Origin: Agromyces sp.
Lineage (GTDB): Bacteria; Actinomycetota; Actinomycetes; Actinomycetales; Microbacteriaceae
Direction of reading: 5' to 3'
Length of the DNA: 7,085 nucleotides
Assembly (NCBI GenBank): GCA_031178025.1
Contig: JAPSJU010000104.1
Coordinates: 1-7,085 of the forward strand
Part shown: positions 6,329 through 7,085 of the stretch, one piece after another
Numbering within the stretch: the first letter of the stretch is position 1
How the letters are laid out: the number at the start of each line of letters is the position of its first letter
The notes under the pieces: generated by a model
Databases searched by the model: none
The model's input: the letters and a program-made list of their open reading frames with translations, nothing else
Told to the model about the DNA's origin: nothing
Translations under genes and position numbers: made by a program

Positions 6329-6372
6329 GGTCCCCGTCGGTGCACGACCGGTGGCCGCAGGGGCGCGCACGG

Positions 6373-6384
6373 TAGCCTGTCCCG
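6373..6384 (+). promoter_or_regulatory. Predicted leaderless promoter of apt (-10 TAGCCT)
   Basis: TAGCCT at 6373-6378 fits TAnnnT and is preceded by GG. Exactly six bases separate it from the GTG start at 6385, the same geometry as at furA. No purine-rich ribosome binding site precedes the GTG (CTGTCCCG), which supports leaderless translation and fixes the start. A -35 hexamer is not evident. Confidence 0.6.
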
Positions 6385-6918
6385 GTGACCGAGCACTCCG
6401 CCCGCCGGCTCGTCTCGAGCCTCATCAGGTCCATTCCCGATTTCCCCGAGCAGGGGGTGACCTTCCGCGACCTCACGCCCGTGTTCGCGAGCGGGCCGGC
6501 CCTGCACGCGCTCGCCACGAGCCTCACGGCGCCGTTCGCCGGCCGCTTCGATGACATCGGCGGCGTCGAGGCGCGCGGCTTCCTCATCGCGGGCGCCGCG
6601 TCGGCGCTGACCGGCGCCGGCGTGCTGACCGTGCGCAAGGCGGGCAAGCTGCCGCGCGCGGTGCTCCGCGAGGCGTACGACCTGGAGTACGGGCAGGCGG
6701 CGCTCGAGGTGCACGAGGGGGAGCTTGCGGCGGGGGCGCGCGTGCTCATCGTCGACGACGTGCTCGCGACGGGCGGCACCGTCGGCGCCGCCGCCCGCCT
6801 CGTCGAACGCGCCGGTTGGCAGGTCGCGGGCATCGCCGTCGCCCTCGAGCTCGAGGCGCTCGGCGGCCGAGCGGCACTCGGTGACCGCTACGAGGTCTTC
6901 TCGCTGCTGCAGTACTGA
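6385..6918 (+). CDS. apt: Adenine phosphoribosyltransferase
   Basis: A 177-residue cytosolic enzyme of purine salvage that makes AMP and pyrophosphate from adenine and PRPP. The type I phosphoribosyltransferase PRPP loop VLIVDDVLATGGT (120-132) carries the paired acids Asp124-Asp125. Features specific to APRT are PDFPEQGVTFRDLTP (18-32), GVEARGF (60-66), RKAGKLP (84-90) and the YDLEYG segment (98-103) of the flexible loop. Length is normal for bacterial Apt, whose active form is usually a homodimer. The GTG at 6385 is supported by the promoter spacing and by the family N-terminus; there is no upstream Met that would fit better. It is separated from katA by a hairpin and has its own promoter, so expression is probably independent of peroxide stress. 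Confidence 0.96.
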   Translation: MTEHSARRLVSSLIRSIPDFPEQGVTFRDLTPVFASGPALHALATSLTAPFAGRFDDIGGVEARGFLIAGAASALTGAGVLTVRKAGKLPRAVLREAYDLEYGQAALEVHEGELAAGARVLIVDDVLATGGTVGAAARLVERAGWQVAGIAVALELEALGGRAALGDRYEVFSLLQY

Positions 6919-6923
6919 ATGCT

Positions 6924-6951
6924 CGTCCCTCCGGCATCCCATGTCGGGACG
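6924..6951 (+). terminator. Weak stem-loop downstream of apt
   Basis: CGTCCC (6924-6929) can pair with GGGACG (6946-6951) across a 16-base loop, five bases after the apt stop. The stem is short and no T-run follows, so termination here is only a suggestion. Confidence 0.25.
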
Positions 6952-6958
6952 TCCTTGG

Positions 6959-6964
6959 TAGCGT
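6959..6964 (+). promoter_or_regulatory. Possible -10 element (TAGCGT) for the gene at the right edge
   Basis: GGTAGCGTGG at 6957-6966 has the same GGTAnnnT form as the apt and furA promoters. Transcription would start near 6971, giving the 7032 gene a leader of about 60 bases, consistent with its strong ribosome binding site. No -35 hexamer is evident. Confidence 0.45.
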
Positions 6965-7031
6965 GGCGCGCAGGGGGCCGCGTCGTGCGGTGCCGACCGC
7001 GCCGGTGACGACGCCGGAGCAAGGAGGACCG

Positions 7032-7085
7032 TTGCCCGACAACATGCCGAAGCACACGCTCTGGTGGGGTGTCGCCCTCTCGCTC
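7032..7085 (+). CDS. Unidentified protein, N-terminus only, probably membrane or exported
   Basis: Eighteen codons are visible before the window ends. A textbook AAGGAGG at 7021-7027 lies four bases before a TTG at 7032, and the ATG at 7044 in the same frame is sixteen bases away, so the TTG is the better start. The product would begin MPDNMPKHTLWWGVALSL: a short polar stretch with one Lys and one His, then an aromatic and hydrophobic run that looks like a signal anchor or first transmembrane helix. I do not recognise the family. A TAnnnT promoter candidate lies about 70 bases upstream. Confidence 0.6.
   Translation, partial: MPDNMPKHTLWWGVALSL

Noticed and set aside
4714..6942. 742-codon open frame on the minus strand across katA and apt
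   Set aside because: It is a shadow of two certain genes in GC-rich DNA; its translation is a low-complexity Arg/Glu/Ala/His mix with no domain.

Overview
The window looks like chromosome of a high-GC actinomycete, most likely a member of the Microbacteriaceae. The base composition is about 70% G+C by eye, third codon positions are nearly all G or C, and GTG and TTG starts occur. Promoters of the TAnnnT type sit six bases before a start codon (leaderless genes), and the words gcggatgcc and gcggcatccg recur. The family assignment rests on these habits and on protein resemblance, not on a marker gene.

Layout from left to right: bases 1-259 hold no firm gene, only a possible divergent promoter pair and perhaps the start of a minus-strand gene cut by the edge. 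Next come a plus-strand MFS efflux transporter (260-1477), then a minus-strand pair made of a shikimate-dehydrogenase-like gene (1458-2312) downstream of a DUF3817 membrane protein gene (2343-2804). The transporter and the dehydrogenase converge and share 20 bp at their 3' ends. All later genes are on the plus strand: an MscS-type mechanosensitive channel (2932-4158), a FurA/CatR-type peroxide regulator (4251-4688), a monofunctional haem catalase KatA (4813-6273), adenine phosphoribosyltransferase (6385-6918), and the first 18 codons of an unrecognised, probably membrane-bound protein (7032 to the edge).

The clearest functional unit is furA-katA. A perfect 25-bp palindrome (4211-4235), of the 7-1-7 Fur/PerR operator type, overlaps the -35 element and spacer of a promoter whose predicted transcript starts at or next to the furA ATG. 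The natural reading is that metal-loaded FurA represses itself and katA, and that peroxide relieves this. The 124-bp furA-katA gap holds a hairpin and a pyrimidine-rich leader before the katA ribosome binding site. A strong GC hairpin after katA probably ends that transcript, and apt has its own leaderless promoter.

I see no IS element, CRISPR array, tRNA, rRNA or phage gene, and nothing that amounts to an undescribed multi-gene system. The more interesting signals are regulatory: the operator, the leaderless starts, the furA-katA hairpin, and the two competing stems between katA and apt.
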